Source: SZUA-365 sp964635845
GTDB taxonomy: Bacteria > Bacteroidota > Ignavibacteria > SZUA-365
Length of the DNA: 64,000 bases
Direction of reading: 5' to 3'
Assembly: GCA_964635845.1 (NCBI GenBank)
Contig: CAZWNO010000001.1
Location: 69,395-133,394, forward strand
Below the pieces are notes generated by a model that saw nothing but the letters and a program-made list of their open reading frames with translations, was not told where the DNA came from and did no database searches. A program made the position numbers and the translations under genes. Position 1 is the first letter of the stretch; every line of letters begins with the position of its first letter. Of the stretch, positions 7,456 through 17,576 are shown in pieces.

Positions 7456-10400
7456 TCAACGCATCAACATCATCTTCCGCTGTGTTACTCCTTTATCCGT
7501 GGTGAGGCGGGAGAAATACAGTCCGCTCGGCAGCGCGCCCGCGCGCAGCACCGCCGAATGCACACCTCGGTCGTAATCCGCGTCCGTGACCACCGCCACT
7601 TCCCTGCCCATCGCATCGTAGATGGCCAGACGCACGTGCGACGCCTCGCCGAGCTTGAAGGTGAAGGAGGTGACATCGGTGAAGGGATTCGGGTAGTTGG
7701 GCCAGATCTCGATGCCGTCCGGCAGCACGCGCTCCATGATACTTGATCGTTCACCCGTCTTCGGGATGGACCTGCCCGGCATCACCGGGGTCAAACCGCT
7801 GTACAATCGGGGGTACAACGCAAAGAGCGGAAGCCAGGTCGAATCATTTCCGACAATCGATGCCAGGGTGTCCAGTGCGCGTAACCCATCCGCATAACCG
7901 CCATGATATACGAACGGACGGTACAAGGCGCTGCGAATCAGCTGTTCCCTCTTCAGATACGGCGCGCCTTCGAAGCTGTAGGTCTCGATGATGTCGAGCG
8001 CGTCATCGAACTTCGAGATCTCCGCGAGGAGATCGGCGGCGACGAGCTTGAACCGGATATCCGGGTGCAGAAGGAAAGCGAGGACGAGCGTGTCCCGCAG
8101 TTGCTCGAGATCCGGGTAGTGAGAGACCGCGCGCTGCAATGTGTACACCGTCGCAAGATCCAGAGTCGCGCGATTCTGTCCGCTCACCCGCTGAGCGATC
8201 AATTGCCGTGCGTTCGCGAAATTGCTGTCGCCGATGGCCTGCGCGAGGAGGTTCCTGAACGTATTGCCCGGGGGCGGGGACATGCTCTTGGTCAGCGCTC
8301 CCCCGCCAGTGCCGCCAGTGAACGGCACGTCGCATGTATCCAGCGTGCTGTCGGCATTCACCGAGCCATAGCGGTTCAGTGGCGTCGGTTCCCAATAGCT
8401 GCCGACGGCGGTGATGCCTTGCGGACCGCCGCCCCATGCATGGTACCCATTCGGGTAATCCTGCAGGATGAAGCAGTTTCCTGATCCGATGTCTGTCTTG
8501 GTACATCCGAAATCGATGAAGCCCAGCGAATCCGTCGCGAGCACGGTCGAGACCGCATCGACCTTGTTTCGCGCGGGACTGGTTTGCGTGGAGACCAGGC
8601 CCGCACGCGCGACAATTCCCAGGCCGAAATCCGTCAGGGTGCTGCCATCCATGTAGGCGCTGCCGGTTCCGTGCATGTCAATCCCCGTACTCCAGACAGG
8701 AGAGGAATAAGACGCGGAAGCCACGTCCTCATTGAACGACGAACTGTATCCATCCAGCCAGGCATATCCATAGATGCAATTCACGGCGGTCGTTCCGTTC
8801 GAGATAAGAGTACCGCCGAGATTGCACAGCGCGTAATGGGCGTTGTCTATCCGCGTAGCTTCGATACTGACGAGACCGCCTGATCCAGCCACGACGGAGG
8901 AGGCATCAACCTGGCAATCCGTGAGATAAACCGTGCCGTCGTTCCGCGCCTGGATCCCCATCCATGTCTCGTTCGAAGGACCGAAGGTCGAGCCCCATGC
9001 GATGAAGTAGCCCTCGACGGAGATTCCCTTCCCGGGGGCGAAAAGGTGATTGTTGATAGTGGTGAAGCTGACATTCGCCCCCGGTGTGACGTAGATATTC
9101 CCGGGGAGAATCTCCGGAATATGTTCACGCGGCGTTTCGACGAGCTCGAGCCGGTAGAGCCCCGCCTCCCCCGGTGCCAGATAATCGGTAAAGCCGTTCG
9201 CGGTTGAGTAGGTTGAGTAATTGTAGGGATTGGATGTGGGCTGGACGATCCAGATGTCGCCTGTCACGACATTTGTCACCATCCATTGGGTAAGTTCGGC
9301 ATCGGATGGTTCAAGTTTGACCGTGATGTGCCGGTGTCCCTCGGTCGGGTGCGTGCGGCCGTTGAGGACAAAGAGATAGGGAATGCTGGTGAGAGTGTCT
9401 TCGAACTCGCTGACGATCACGAAGGTCGAATCCTCCGGGTCGAATGAATCCGTCCCGTCCTGCCGAATGCTCAAAACCTCGTTTACCAGGTCGTTTTCCC
9501 CCGCGTCCGGATAGCCGCGAATGCTCCAGATTTTCAAATCCTTCCAGAGCAGGTCCTCCTGGATGATGTCGGCCACCGGCCGGAGGAAGTTGTTGATGTA
9601 TGTCGCGGTCGAGTCCCATTTGCTCTCGCCGTTCCAGTCACAGCGGCGTCGTACAAGGCTGCTGTCTAGGTAGCCCATCGTGCCGGCGTTCATGTCGATG
9701 TCTCCCCCGGTCTGCGGGTGGAGCAATGAATCGTCTACCCATTGCTGCCTTGTCTCGGGCCACCATGGATTGATCGAGTGCTGGCTCGGGGCGGAGACGA
9801 GGGCATAGATCATCACACCGTCGGCATCGTTGGCCAGGGCGATGTTGCACTGATGACGGAGTTCCGCCGCGGTGGGCTCGCGCAGCCAGTCACCGTCATT
9901 CCACGCCGCGCCGGAATCGGCGCGGTAGAGATTCGTGTGGTTCTGCACGAAGGGAATCCACGGTTTGATGGTGCTGTACCGCTGCCGCTGTTGCGCATGC
10001 TTGCGGTAGATGCGGGCCATGTCCACGAAGCCGCGTATCGCGTACTGGTTCAAGGAGTCGTAATACTCGATGACATCGATGCCCGGGTACACCGGACGAC
10101 GGCCGTGCGCGGCGTAGGACATCGTCACGGGGTAGGCATAGAAGCCGGAGACGAACCGGCGGTTGAATGCGCCCGAGACATCGGTCGGTTCGCTGTAGCC
10201 GGAGGCACAAAACAGCGAGACCGCGCCGCCGCTGATCGAATCGAGCAGGACCTGCGCGAGCGTGGACACCGGCCAGTTGGAGGAATGCCGTCCCTGCTCG
10301 GGACCGTAGAGAAAGCGCATGCCAGGAAGTACACTCGCGCCGTCGTCGCGCAGCAGGTGATCGGTGTGATTGATGAAGTTGTTCCGTACCGAAGCGTACG

Positions 10401-11598
10401 CGGGAAACGTGGTATTGAACGTCTCATGGTCTGCATGGAGCATGCCAAAGACGCGCGGTGAGCTCAGACAGACCGCGTCGAGCAGGAAGGTGTTGGAGCC
10501 CGATCCGTAATGGATGCGCAGGTCGAAGCCGCGGTAGCGTTCGCTGATGCTGTCGCTGAATGCCCGGTCGTCACCATCTAGTATGCGCTCGTAGCGGATC
10601 AGGGTTGTGTCGAGCCAGGGATTGGGAAACGGCCCACCAAGCGGACGTTCCACGGCGAAGGTCACGGCCGTATTAAACCCGGTTCGCCGGAGTTCGATTG
10701 CGCCGAGCAGGACCTCGATGGGATCCTGGATGGGATCATGGTTCGCATCGAAGAAATGACGCTCCCTGAGAATGAAGACGATGCTGTCCGGTTCGTTCCG
10801 ATTGATCGAATCCACGGTCATGATCTTGACATACATGAGGGGATTGTCCGATTCGGTCAATGCATAGGGATCGTCGGCTTTCACGGTCACCGAGACGAGA
10901 TAGAGTCCCGAGGCGCTGCACATGTCGTGCAGGTTCCTCGATACGTCGACATCGGTCGGCCACCAGTCGCGGAACAGCGAGAGGTCTTCCTTCCGTAGCG
11001 AATCGACGCCGGTGATCACACCTTTCCCCGGCGCCATGCGGATGGCGTTGTAATATGCATCTGGATCGGTCAAGGGAACGGAAAGATTCAGATTGGGATA
11101 TGGGATCTGGTTGAATTCCATGTCGCGCACGAGCCCGTAATCGCCCCTCTGTTCAAAATCCGCATTGAGTCCGGCGGACGGATTGGCTTCGACTTCCGGA
11201 TGGAACATGATGCGTTCCCCCTTCAGGTAGGTGTCGATGTCCATGTCGAGCACTGCCATGTCCAGCGGCTGGGCATGCGCTGGAGGATGCGCCACATCAC
11301 TGAGCTGATGGGTGACGTTAGGTGTGGGTATCACGAAACCGGCATTGATGGGATAGCTGATCAGCGTGGCGCCGAGTTCGCGTGTCCGCGCGAAGATGGT
11401 GTCGCCGACGAAGTTGTAGCGTTCGAAATCGGTAACGGGGTTGGAGAGGTATCCCCGGACGTAATGTTGTCTGAAGACGTTTGGATTCCATTCAGGGCCG
11501 AAGCCGTGGAAGCCTATGACGAACGGGGGGGGGGGATTTTGGGCGAACACGTCGGCCGCAAGCATGAGCAGCAACAACGTGAGTAATGTGCGTTTCAT
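7456..11598 (-). CDS. Large secreted protein with T9SS-type C-terminal sorting domain
   Basis: A 1380-residue secreted protein. The signal peptide is MKRTLLTLLLLMLAADVFAQ. The last ~85 residues form a T9SS type A sorting domain: an NYPNPF start, a beta-sandwich with VRLAIYDAMGREVAVV, and the close LPSGLYFSRLTT...KMMLMR. Residues ~850-1090 look like a right-handed beta-helix, with many short T/N/G-rich strands. Residues 30-800 are not recognised; a segment near 590-640 (NDADGVMIYALV) resembles a barrel strand of glycoside hydrolases, but no catalytic pair can be assigned. Codons 22-25 are encoded by an 11-nt C tract. It is followed in the same direction by nothing until the tRNA and is preceded by another T9SS-type gene 26 bp upstream, probably one operon. 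Confidence 0.8.
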   Translation of the reverse strand: MKRTLLTLLLLMLAADVFAQNPPPPFVIGFHGFGPEWNPNVFRQHYVRGYLSNPVTDFERYNFVGDTIFARTRELGATLISYPINAGFVIPTPNVTHQLSDVAHPPAHAQPLDMAVLDMDIDTYLKGERIMFHPEVEANPSAGLNADFEQRGDYGLVRDMEFNQIPYPNLNLSVPLTDPDAYYNAIRMAPGKGVITGVDSLRKEDLSLFRDWWPTDVDVSRNLHDMCSASGLYLVSVTVKADDPYALTESDNPLMYVKIMTVDSINRNEPDSIVFILRERHFFDANHDPIQDPIEVLLGAIELRRTGFNTAVTFAVERPLGGPFPNPWLDTTLIRYERILDGDDRAFSDSISERYRGFDLRIHYGSGSNTFLLDAVCLSSPRVFGMLHADHETFNTTFPAYASVRNNFINHTDHLLRDDGASVLPGMRFLYGPEQGRHSSNWPVSTLAQVLLDSISGGAVSLFCASGYSEPTDVSGAFNRRFVSGFYAYPVTMSYAAHGRRPVYPGIDVIEYYDSLNQYAIRGFVDMARIYRKHAQQRQRYSTIKPWIPFVQNHTNLYRADSGAAWNDGDWLREPTAAELRHQCNIALANDADGVMIYALVSAPSQHSINPWWPETRQQWVDDSLLHPQTGGDIDMNAGTMGYLDSSLVRRRCDWNGESKWDSTATYINNFLRPVADIIQEDLLWKDLKIWSIRGYPDAGENDLVNEVLSIRQDGTDSFDPEDSTFVIVSEFEDTLTSIPYLFVLNGRTHPTEGHRHITVKLEPSDAELTQWMVTNVVTGDIWIVQPTSNPYNYSTYSTANGFTDYLAPGEAGLYRLELVETPREHIPEILPGNIYVTPGANVSFTTINNHLFAPGKGISVEGYFIAWGSTFGPSNETWMGIQARNDGTVYLTDCQVDASSVVAGSGGLVSIEATRIDNAHYALCNLGGTLISNGTTAVNCIYGYAWLDGYSSSFNEDVASASYSSPVWSTGIDMHGTGSAYMDGSTLTDFGLGIVARAGLVSTQTSPARNKVDAVSTVLATDSLGFIDFGCTKTDIGSGNCFILQDYPNGYHAWGGGPQGITAVGSYWEPTPLNRYGSVNADSTLDTCDVPFTGGTGGGALTKSMSPPPGNTFRNLLAQAIGDSNFANARQLIAQRVSGQNRATLDLATVYTLQRAVSHYPDLEQLRDTLVLAFLLHPDIRFKLVAADLLAEISKFDDALDIIETYSFEGAPYLKREQLIRSALYRPFVYHGGYADGLRALDTLASIVGNDSTWLPLFALYPRLYSGLTPVMPGRSIPKTGERSSIMERVLPDGIEIWPNYPNPFTDVTSFTFKLGEASHVRLAIYDAMGREVAVVTDADYDRGVHSAVLRAGALPSGLYFSRLTTDKGVTQRKMMLMR
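11525..11535. repeat. Homopolymer of 11 G (C on the coding strand)
   Basis: The tract encodes the Pro-Pro-Pro-Pro just after the predicted signal-peptide cleavage site of the 1380-residue secreted protein. A change of one base would shift the whole mature protein out of frame. Confidence 0.9.
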
Positions 11599-11624
11599 AT
11601 CTTATACTCCTCTGTGAAGTGCAA

Positions 11625-13445
11625 TCAGAAAAGCATTAGTTTTTGCTGCGCGAGCGTGTTGCCCTGGCGTAGCGAGAACAGGTAGACGCCCGCTGGAAGT
11701 GCAGGCAGGGTGAGTGTCAGTGCGGGCGTCTCGCCCACGAGGTCACAAGTACGCGTCAAGTGCACGCGGCCGAGTATGTCGGCGATGACGATATCGGCGG
11801 TTCCCGGCCGTGCCCCTTCGGCGATAACATGAACGCCGCTGCGCCCGGCAGGGAGCGGATTGGGAGTCAGGGTAAGTTTCATCGTGACCGGGTTGGGTGC
11901 CGATTCCACAGCCGTGCTCAATTGCCGCGCTCCCAGCCAGATCTGGAATCGGCAGTTGCTGTATGAGTGGAAACCCTTCCCAAGCGTGATGATATCGTCG
12001 TAGCCGTCACCGTTGAGATCACCGGCGGGGTAAACGCCAATATCCACTTGGTCGCCCTCCGGCGTCGTGCCGAAATAGCCGACGGGCTCACGAAAGAGTG
12101 GTCCACCCGGGTAGAAATAATAAGAAGGCGCACCTGGGAAAAAATACGCGGCCCACGCCATCACCAGGTCGTCCGTGCCGTCGCCGTTCATGTCACCGAC
12201 CGGACAGGCGATAGTGGGAAAGCGGTCACCCATCGCGTATGGTGCGTAGTTCTTGATCGAATCGTTCGGCACGATGCGATCCGGCAGAACGGCCCCCATG
12301 CCGCGAAAGAGAAGCGCATTGCCGTATTCGATGACGAAGGTTTGACCGAGTATATCGTCGTACCCATTCGGATCCACATCCATGATGGCGGATCCGTGTC
12401 GTACAGGCACCCAACCATTCGTTCGGTTGAGCACGCGCTGCGGCCCTTGTACTATCGTCCAGGGATTGCCGAAAAACACGTCCCAATATTCCCCATCCGG
12501 CTGCCCCCCTGGGCCTGTTCCGGCGATAAGGACATCATCATAGCTGTCACCGTTGATATCGCCGACGAGCGCATCAGCTATATAGTCGTGACCTATCGTA
12601 AGTGGAATGGGTACTTTGAATTCGGCGTCAATCACCGCATCCATGGCCGGTCCCCCGAGATACAGCACACCTTTCCAGCGCACCGAATCGCGGGGATCGT
12701 TCGCTTTCGTCAGGATGTCGGGCCACCCGTCCCCGTTGAAATCGAGCGTGATCAACGATCCACGGAACTGATTGATGGTCCTTCCGACCTCGTCATTCGG
12801 TGCCCCTTCGATCAGAAGGTCGGGCTCCCACACAAAGGGTTGTGGTCCTTCCTTCTGCAGGTAGATGCGTACAGCACCACGAAAGTCCGGCAAGTACACG
12901 GCCGGCGATCGGTTCTCCATCGCTGTAACGATGTCCATTCTTCCGTCGCGGTTGAAATCCGCGGAGGCGATGCCTGCGCTGCCACCGCGCACGACGAACG
13001 CTTCCTCATGGTTGAAGGGATTTCCGCCCAGGAAGATGAATGTCGTGTCCGCGCGGGACGACACGGCGAGATCGTCATAGCCGTCACCGTTGATGTCGCC
13101 CAGCGGCGTCGAATACCAGCCGAACCACCATATATCGGTTCGGATGACATTGTCCCAGAGCTCCACATGCCAGCCCGGATTGGTGGTTTTCGCGAACGCC
13201 TCCTGCGCCCTCGCACAGGGTGAAGCGAACAGCGCCGCGAACAGCATCAAGCACAAGCCGACCGGCAACATCAACAGCCGGAAATGCAGCGCATGGTTGC
13301 CGGCCATCGCGCTGTCCGCATGCACGAGCCGGTCGGCATGCAATGCACGACCGGCATGCACCGTGCGCCGAAGCAGACCGTCGGGATAATGAAGTGGAAT
13401 GCGCCAACCTCCCGGGGGCGCCTTCGCGTGAAACGGATTCTTCAT
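11625..13445 (-). CDS. FG-GAP/VCBS repeat secreted protein with T9SS-type C-terminus
   Basis: A 606-residue secreted protein with at least six Ca-binding FG-GAP-type repeats. Examples are DINGDGYDDLAVS, DFNRDGRMDIVTA, DFNGDGWPDILTK, DINGDSYDDVLIAG, MNGDGTDDLVMAW and DLNGDGYDDIITLG, spaced as in a beta-propeller. The final ~80 residues (LTPNPLPAGRSGVHVI...LPAGVYLFSLRQGN...QKLMLF) form a T9SS sorting-like domain. The start at 13445 is supported by GGAGG 6 nt upstream. It leaves an unusually long arginine-rich n-region before the hydrophobic core (MLPVGLCLMLFAALFAS, residues 59-75). A start at 13307 would give a normal signal peptide but has no ribosome-binding site. It is upstream of the 1380-residue protein and likely co-transcribed. 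Confidence 0.82.
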   Translation of the reverse strand: MKNPFHAKAPPGGWRIPLHYPDGLLRRTVHAGRALHADRLVHADSAMAGNHALHFRLLMLPVGLCLMLFAALFASPCARAQEAFAKTTNPGWHVELWDNVIRTDIWWFGWYSTPLGDINGDGYDDLAVSSRADTTFIFLGGNPFNHEEAFVVRGGSAGIASADFNRDGRMDIVTAMENRSPAVYLPDFRGAVRIYLQKEGPQPFVWEPDLLIEGAPNDEVGRTINQFRGSLITLDFNGDGWPDILTKANDPRDSVRWKGVLYLGGPAMDAVIDAEFKVPIPLTIGHDYIADALVGDINGDSYDDVLIAGTGPGGQPDGEYWDVFFGNPWTIVQGPQRVLNRTNGWVPVRHGSAIMDVDPNGYDDILGQTFVIEYGNALLFRGMGAVLPDRIVPNDSIKNYAPYAMGDRFPTIACPVGDMNGDGTDDLVMAWAAYFFPGAPSYYFYPGGPLFREPVGYFGTTPEGDQVDIGVYPAGDLNGDGYDDIITLGKGFHSYSNCRFQIWLGARQLSTAVESAPNPVTMKLTLTPNPLPAGRSGVHVIAEGARPGTADIVIADILGRVHLTRTCDLVGETPALTLTLPALPAGVYLFSLRQGNTLAQQKLMLF

Positions 13446-13668
13446 CGAAACCTCCGCTATTGTTGAACAGAATACGAACCGGCAGCGCCTCAGGCTTGAA
13501 GCGCTGTCGCGTGTATCTTCGGAACGGATTACCTTCGATCAAATCTTCTTCCGCGGGGGTCAGGCGCGTCCTCCTCCGGCCCGGGCGGGATATTGCTTTT
13601 CGCGATTGTACGAAAATCCGAGATTATTGTCAAATTAAGAGGCAACGGGGAGGAGAGACCTGCACACG

Positions 13669-13697
13669 TTGTATTTCCGCCCTCCCCGCCGTATGTT
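13669..13697 (+). promoter_or_regulatory. Sigma70-like promoter for lysS
   Basis: TTGTAT, a 17-nt spacer, then TATGTT. The predicted start of transcription is about 35 nt upstream of the lysS ATG. The element lies in the 294-bp divergent region between lysS and the FG-GAP gene, which otherwise shows no gene or repeat. Confidence 0.45.
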
Positions 13698-13739
13698 TTA
13701 GATCCGACCGAATCGAAACAGAACAGACGAAATTCCTCG

Positions 13740-15251
13740 ATGGAACAAGGACAGACCGAAGACCTCAACGACCTCATGCGCCGCCGGCGCGAGGAGTACG
13801 ACGAGTTGCTCGAGCGGGGCGTGCAGCCCTACGCGTATGAATATCCGGTGAGCGCCGAAGCGGACGAGATACTCGCGAACTTCGCAGACGATGCGCCTCA
13901 GCGCAGCGTGGCAGTCGCGGGACGCATCATGACATTCCGGCGCATGGGCAAGGCGACCTTCGCCCATATCATGGACCATACCGGCAAGATCCAGATCTAC
14001 GTGAAGCGCGACGATGTCGGCGAGGAAACCTACGATGCGGTCAAGCTGCTCGACATCGGCGACATCGTCGGCGTGAGCGGCTACGTGTTCCGCACGCGCA
14101 CGGGCGAGGTGTCGGTGCATGCGCAGTCGCTGACGCTGCTGGCCAAGTCGCTGCGTCCGCTGCCGGTGCCGAAGGAGAAGACCGACGAGCTGGGCAACAA
14201 GGTCGTGTTCGATCAGTTCACGGACAAGGAACTCCGCTATCGGAAGCGCCCGCTCGATCTCATCCTCAATCCCGCGGTGAAGGAGACTTTCGTCAAGCGC
14301 TCGCAGCTCATCCGCGCGATGAGGCAGTATCTCGACAACCGCGGCTACATCGAAGTCGAGACGCCCGTGCTGCAGCCGCTCTACGGCGGCGCCGCCGCGC
14401 GTCCCTTCGTCACGCATCACAACGCGCTCGACATCCCGCTGTACCTGCGCATCGCCGACGAACTCTACCTCAAGCGCCTGATCGTCGGCGGCTTTCACGG
14501 TGTCTACGAGATCAGCAAGGATTTCCGCAACGAGGGCATGGACCGCAGCCACAATCCGGAATTCACCATGATGGAGCTGTACGTCGCGTACAAGGACTAC
14601 CGCTGGATGATGGAGCTGGTGGAAGAGATGCTCTCCGCGATCAATCATGCCGTCAACGGGGGCGCGATTGCATCGGTGGGCGGACAGGAGATCGATTTCA
14701 CGCCGCCCTTCCGGCGGCTGAGCATGTTCGATTCGATCGCGGAGCAAACGGGCGAACAGCTGCGCGGTCTCGACGAGGCGGGTCTCCGCGCCGCCGCGCG
14801 CCGGCTCGGCGTGCATCTCGAGGACAGCGCGGGTCCGGGCAGGATCATCGATGAAATATTTTCCGAACGGGTCGAGGACAAGCTCATCCAGCCGACCTTC
14901 ATCACCGATTACCCGCTCGAACTGTCGCCGCTCGCGAAGAAGCACCGCACGGAGTCGGGACTGGTCGAACGTTTCGAACTGTACATCAACGGCCAGGAGA
15001 TTGCCAACGCGTTCTCCGAACTCAACGATCCGATCGATCAGAAGGAGCGTTTCCTCGAGCAGGCGGCGCTGCGCGCGCGAGGCGACGACGAGGCGATGAG
15101 CTTCGACGAGGATTATATCGAGACGCTGGAATACGGCATGCCGCCGACGGCGGGACTCGGCATCGGCATCGACCGCCTGACCATGCTGCTGACCGGCGCG
15201 GAATCGATTCGCGACGTGATCCTATTCCCGACCATGCGCCCGGAAAAATAA
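13740..15251 (+). CDS. lysS: Lysyl-tRNA synthetase, class II
   Basis: A 503-residue class II lysyl-tRNA synthetase, with an N-terminal OB-fold anticodon-binding domain (RIMTFRRMGKATFAHIMD near residue 60) and a catalytic domain. Motif 2 is FRNEGMDRSHNPEFTMMELY near residue 262 and motif 3 is GLGIGIDRLTMLLTG near residue 475. The ATG at 13740 gives the usual family length; the frame is open upstream to 13593, but that part is not conserved. No strong Shine-Dalgarno is seen. The product charges tRNA-Lys in the cytoplasm. It is followed 9 bp later by the helicase gene. Confidence 0.95.
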   Translation: MEQGQTEDLNDLMRRRREEYDELLERGVQPYAYEYPVSAEADEILANFADDAPQRSVAVAGRIMTFRRMGKATFAHIMDHTGKIQIYVKRDDVGEETYDAVKLLDIGDIVGVSGYVFRTRTGEVSVHAQSLTLLAKSLRPLPVPKEKTDELGNKVVFDQFTDKELRYRKRPLDLILNPAVKETFVKRSQLIRAMRQYLDNRGYIEVETPVLQPLYGGAAARPFVTHHNALDIPLYLRIADELYLKRLIVGGFHGVYEISKDFRNEGMDRSHNPEFTMMELYVAYKDYRWMMELVEEMLSAINHAVNGGAIASVGGQEIDFTPPFRRLSMFDSIAEQTGEQLRGLDEAGLRAAARRLGVHLEDSAGPGRIIDEIFSERVEDKLIQPTFITDYPLELSPLAKKHRTESGLVERFELYINGQEIANAFSELNDPIDQKERFLEQAALRARGDDEAMSFDEDYIETLEYGMPPTAGLGIGIDRLTMLLTGAESIRDVILFPTMRPEK

Positions 15252-15260
15252 ACGAGATTT

Positions 15261-17525
15261 ATGTCGTTTTTAAATAAACTCAATTCCGTCCAGCGCGAGG
15301 CTGTGCAGACGGTCGACGGTCCCGTGATGATCGTGGCGGGCGCGGGCAGCGGCAAGACGCGGGTGCTCACCTACCGCATCGCCTGGCTGCTGCAGCAGGG
15401 CGTACCGGCGCACAACATCCTCGCGCTCACCTTCACCAACAAGGCGGCGCGCGAGATGCGCGCCCGCATCGAGGCGGTGGTGCCGGGCGAGGCGGCGCAG
15501 CGCATCTGGATGGGGACCTTTCATTCGACCTTCGCCCGGCTCATGCGGCGCGATGCGGAGCGGCTCGGTTTCCACCGCAATTTCTCGATCTACGACACCG
15601 AGGATTCCCTAGGCGTGATCAGGACCATCATGGGCGACCTTAACATCAACGCCCAGCAGGTCTCGCCGACGGCCGTGCGGCACGCGATCAGCAGCGCGAA
15701 GAACCGGATGATGAGTCCGGCCGACCTCGCGAACAAGGCCTTCGACGTGTTCGAGCGGAAAGTGTCCGAGGTGTTCGCCGAGTACGTCAAGCGTCTCCAC
15801 GCATCGAACGCCATGGACTTCGACGACCTGATCCTGCATCCGATCCGGCTGTTCGACGAGCATCCCGAGGTGCTCGCGAAGTACCAGCAGCAGTTCCGCT
15901 ACATCCTCATCGACGAGTATCAGGACACCAACCAGGCGCAGTACCAGATCGTGCGCCGCCTGGCCGAGGCGCAGCGCAACATCTGCGTCGTGGGCGACGA
16001 CGCGCAGAGCATCTACGCATTCCGCGGCGCGGACATCCGCAACATCCTCGACTTCGAGAAGCATTTCGGCGATGCGCGGGTCTTCCGTCTCGAGCAGAAC
16101 TACCGTTCGACCAAGAGCATTCTCGCCGGAGCGGATTCGGTGATCAAGCACAACAGGAAGCAGATCCCGAAGACGCTGTGGACCGACAATGCCGCGGGCG
16201 ATCCGATCACCGTGCTCGAAACCGCGGACGAAGGCGAGGAAGCGCACAAGATCGTCATCTGCATGCAGGACGAGGCGCATCGCCGCAAGCTGCAGCTCAA
16301 CGATTTCGCCATCCTCTACCGGACCAACGCGCAGAGCCGCGCCGTCGAGGACGCGATGCGGCGCAGCGGTATTCCCTACACCATCGTGGGGGGCGTGGAG
16401 TTCTACCGCCGCAAGGAAATCAAGGACATTCTCGCCTACCTGCGGCTCATCGTCAATCCCGAGGACGACGAGGCCGCGCTGCGCGTGATCAACTATCCCA
16501 CGCGCGGCATCGGACAGACCTCGATAGCGCGCATGCGCAGCTTCGCCGCCGATGAGGGCGTCTCGTTCTTCGAAGCCGCGATCAACGTCGCGCGCGCTCC
16601 GGGCATGACCGGCGCCGCCGTCAGACGCGTCGAGGAATTCGTGCGGATGATCCAGAAGTACGCATCCCTGCGGCGGGAGATCTCCGCGGGTGAACTCGTC
16701 GGTTCGCTCATCGACGAACTCGGCATCGTCGCGGCATTCAAGAACGAAGGCACGATGGAAGCGCGCACACGCATCGACAACGTGCAGGAATTGCTGTCCG
16801 CCATCTCCGATTTCGTCACCGATGACGGGCTGAGCACGCTCGAAGCCTTTCTCGAACAGGCATCGCTGGTCGCCGACGTGGACAGTTACGACGAAAGCCG
16901 CAACGCCGTCACGCTCATGACGCTGCATGCCGCGAAGGGGCTCGAATTCCCGGTCATCTTTCTGGTGGGAATGGAGGAAGGGCTGTTCCCCTCGTCGATG
17001 GCGATCGAACGGGACGAAGTGGAGGAGGAGCGCCGCCTCTGCTATGTCGGCATGACGCGCGCGATGCAGAAGCTCTACATGACCCATGCGCGCTCCCGTC
17101 TTCGCTGGGGCGAGCGGCTCGAGCAGGTCGCCTCGCGCTTCCTCGACGAGATCGATCCCGCGGTCGTGCAGCGCGACAGCACGCGCCGGCGGCCCGCGGT
17201 CAGCGGCGCATTCAGCGGAGCCTCCACCGGCGGCAACGGGAAGCCGCAGGGTGCGCGTGCGCACCATGCGCGCGCGCAGCACGCGCCAGAGCACGGCGCG
17301 AAGAAGCCGAAGCATTCCGAATACAGCCAGCTCGCGGGCGGCGAATCCTACTCCCAGGTCGACGGCGAGATCGCGATCGGCGCGACCGTCATCCATGCCA
17401 CCTTCGGCCGGGGCAAGCTGCTCTCCGTCTCGGGCGCGGGCGACATGGCGCGCGGCGTCGTGCTCTTCGACTCCGTCGGAAGAAAAACCCTCGTGCTGAA
17501 ATACGCGGGACTCAAGCCGGTCTGA
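15261..17525 (+). CDS. UvrD/PcrA-type superfamily I DNA helicase
   Basis: A 754-residue 3'-5' DNA helicase with the standard UvrD layout. The Walker A motif is AGAGSGKTRVL (residue ~27), Q-motif LNSVQREAV precedes it, Walker B is LIDEYQDTN, motif III is DDAQSIYAFRGAD, motif IV/V contains TLHAAKGLEFPVIF and motif VI is YVGMTRA. A low-complexity linker (residues ~640-690) leads to the C-terminal Tudor-like domain (GATVIHATFGRGKLL). That is the PcrA/UvrD RNA-polymerase-binding region. The role is in nucleotide-excision or mismatch repair and replication-fork clearance. Choosing between uvrD and pcrA names is not possible from sequence alone. Confidence 0.93.
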   Translation: MSFLNKLNSVQREAVQTVDGPVMIVAGAGSGKTRVLTYRIAWLLQQGVPAHNILALTFTNKAAREMRARIEAVVPGEAAQRIWMGTFHSTFARLMRRDAERLGFHRNFSIYDTEDSLGVIRTIMGDLNINAQQVSPTAVRHAISSAKNRMMSPADLANKAFDVFERKVSEVFAEYVKRLHASNAMDFDDLILHPIRLFDEHPEVLAKYQQQFRYILIDEYQDTNQAQYQIVRRLAEAQRNICVVGDDAQSIYAFRGADIRNILDFEKHFGDARVFRLEQNYRSTKSILAGADSVIKHNRKQIPKTLWTDNAAGDPITVLETADEGEEAHKIVICMQDEAHRRKLQLNDFAILYRTNAQSRAVEDAMRRSGIPYTIVGGVEFYRRKEIKDILAYLRLIVNPEDDEAALRVINYPTRGIGQTSIARMRSFAADEGVSFFEAAINVARAPGMTGAAVRRVEEFVRMIQKYASLRREISAGELVGSLIDELGIVAAFKNEGTMEARTRIDNVQELLSAISDFVTDDGLSTLEAFLEQASLVADVDSYDESRNAVTLMTLHAAKGLEFPVIFLVGMEEGLFPSSMAIERDEVEEERRLCYVGMTRAMQKLYMTHARSRLRWGERLEQVASRFLDEIDPAVVQRDSTRRRPAVSGAFSGASTGGNGKPQGARAHHARAQHAPEHGAKKPKHSEYSQLAGGESYSQVDGEIAIGATVIHATFGRGKLLSVSGAGDMARGVVLFDSVGRKTLVLKYAGLKPV

Positions 17526-17576
17526 AGACATGCACGACGCATCCGGGCACTTCGATATCCAGACGAAAGTACGACC

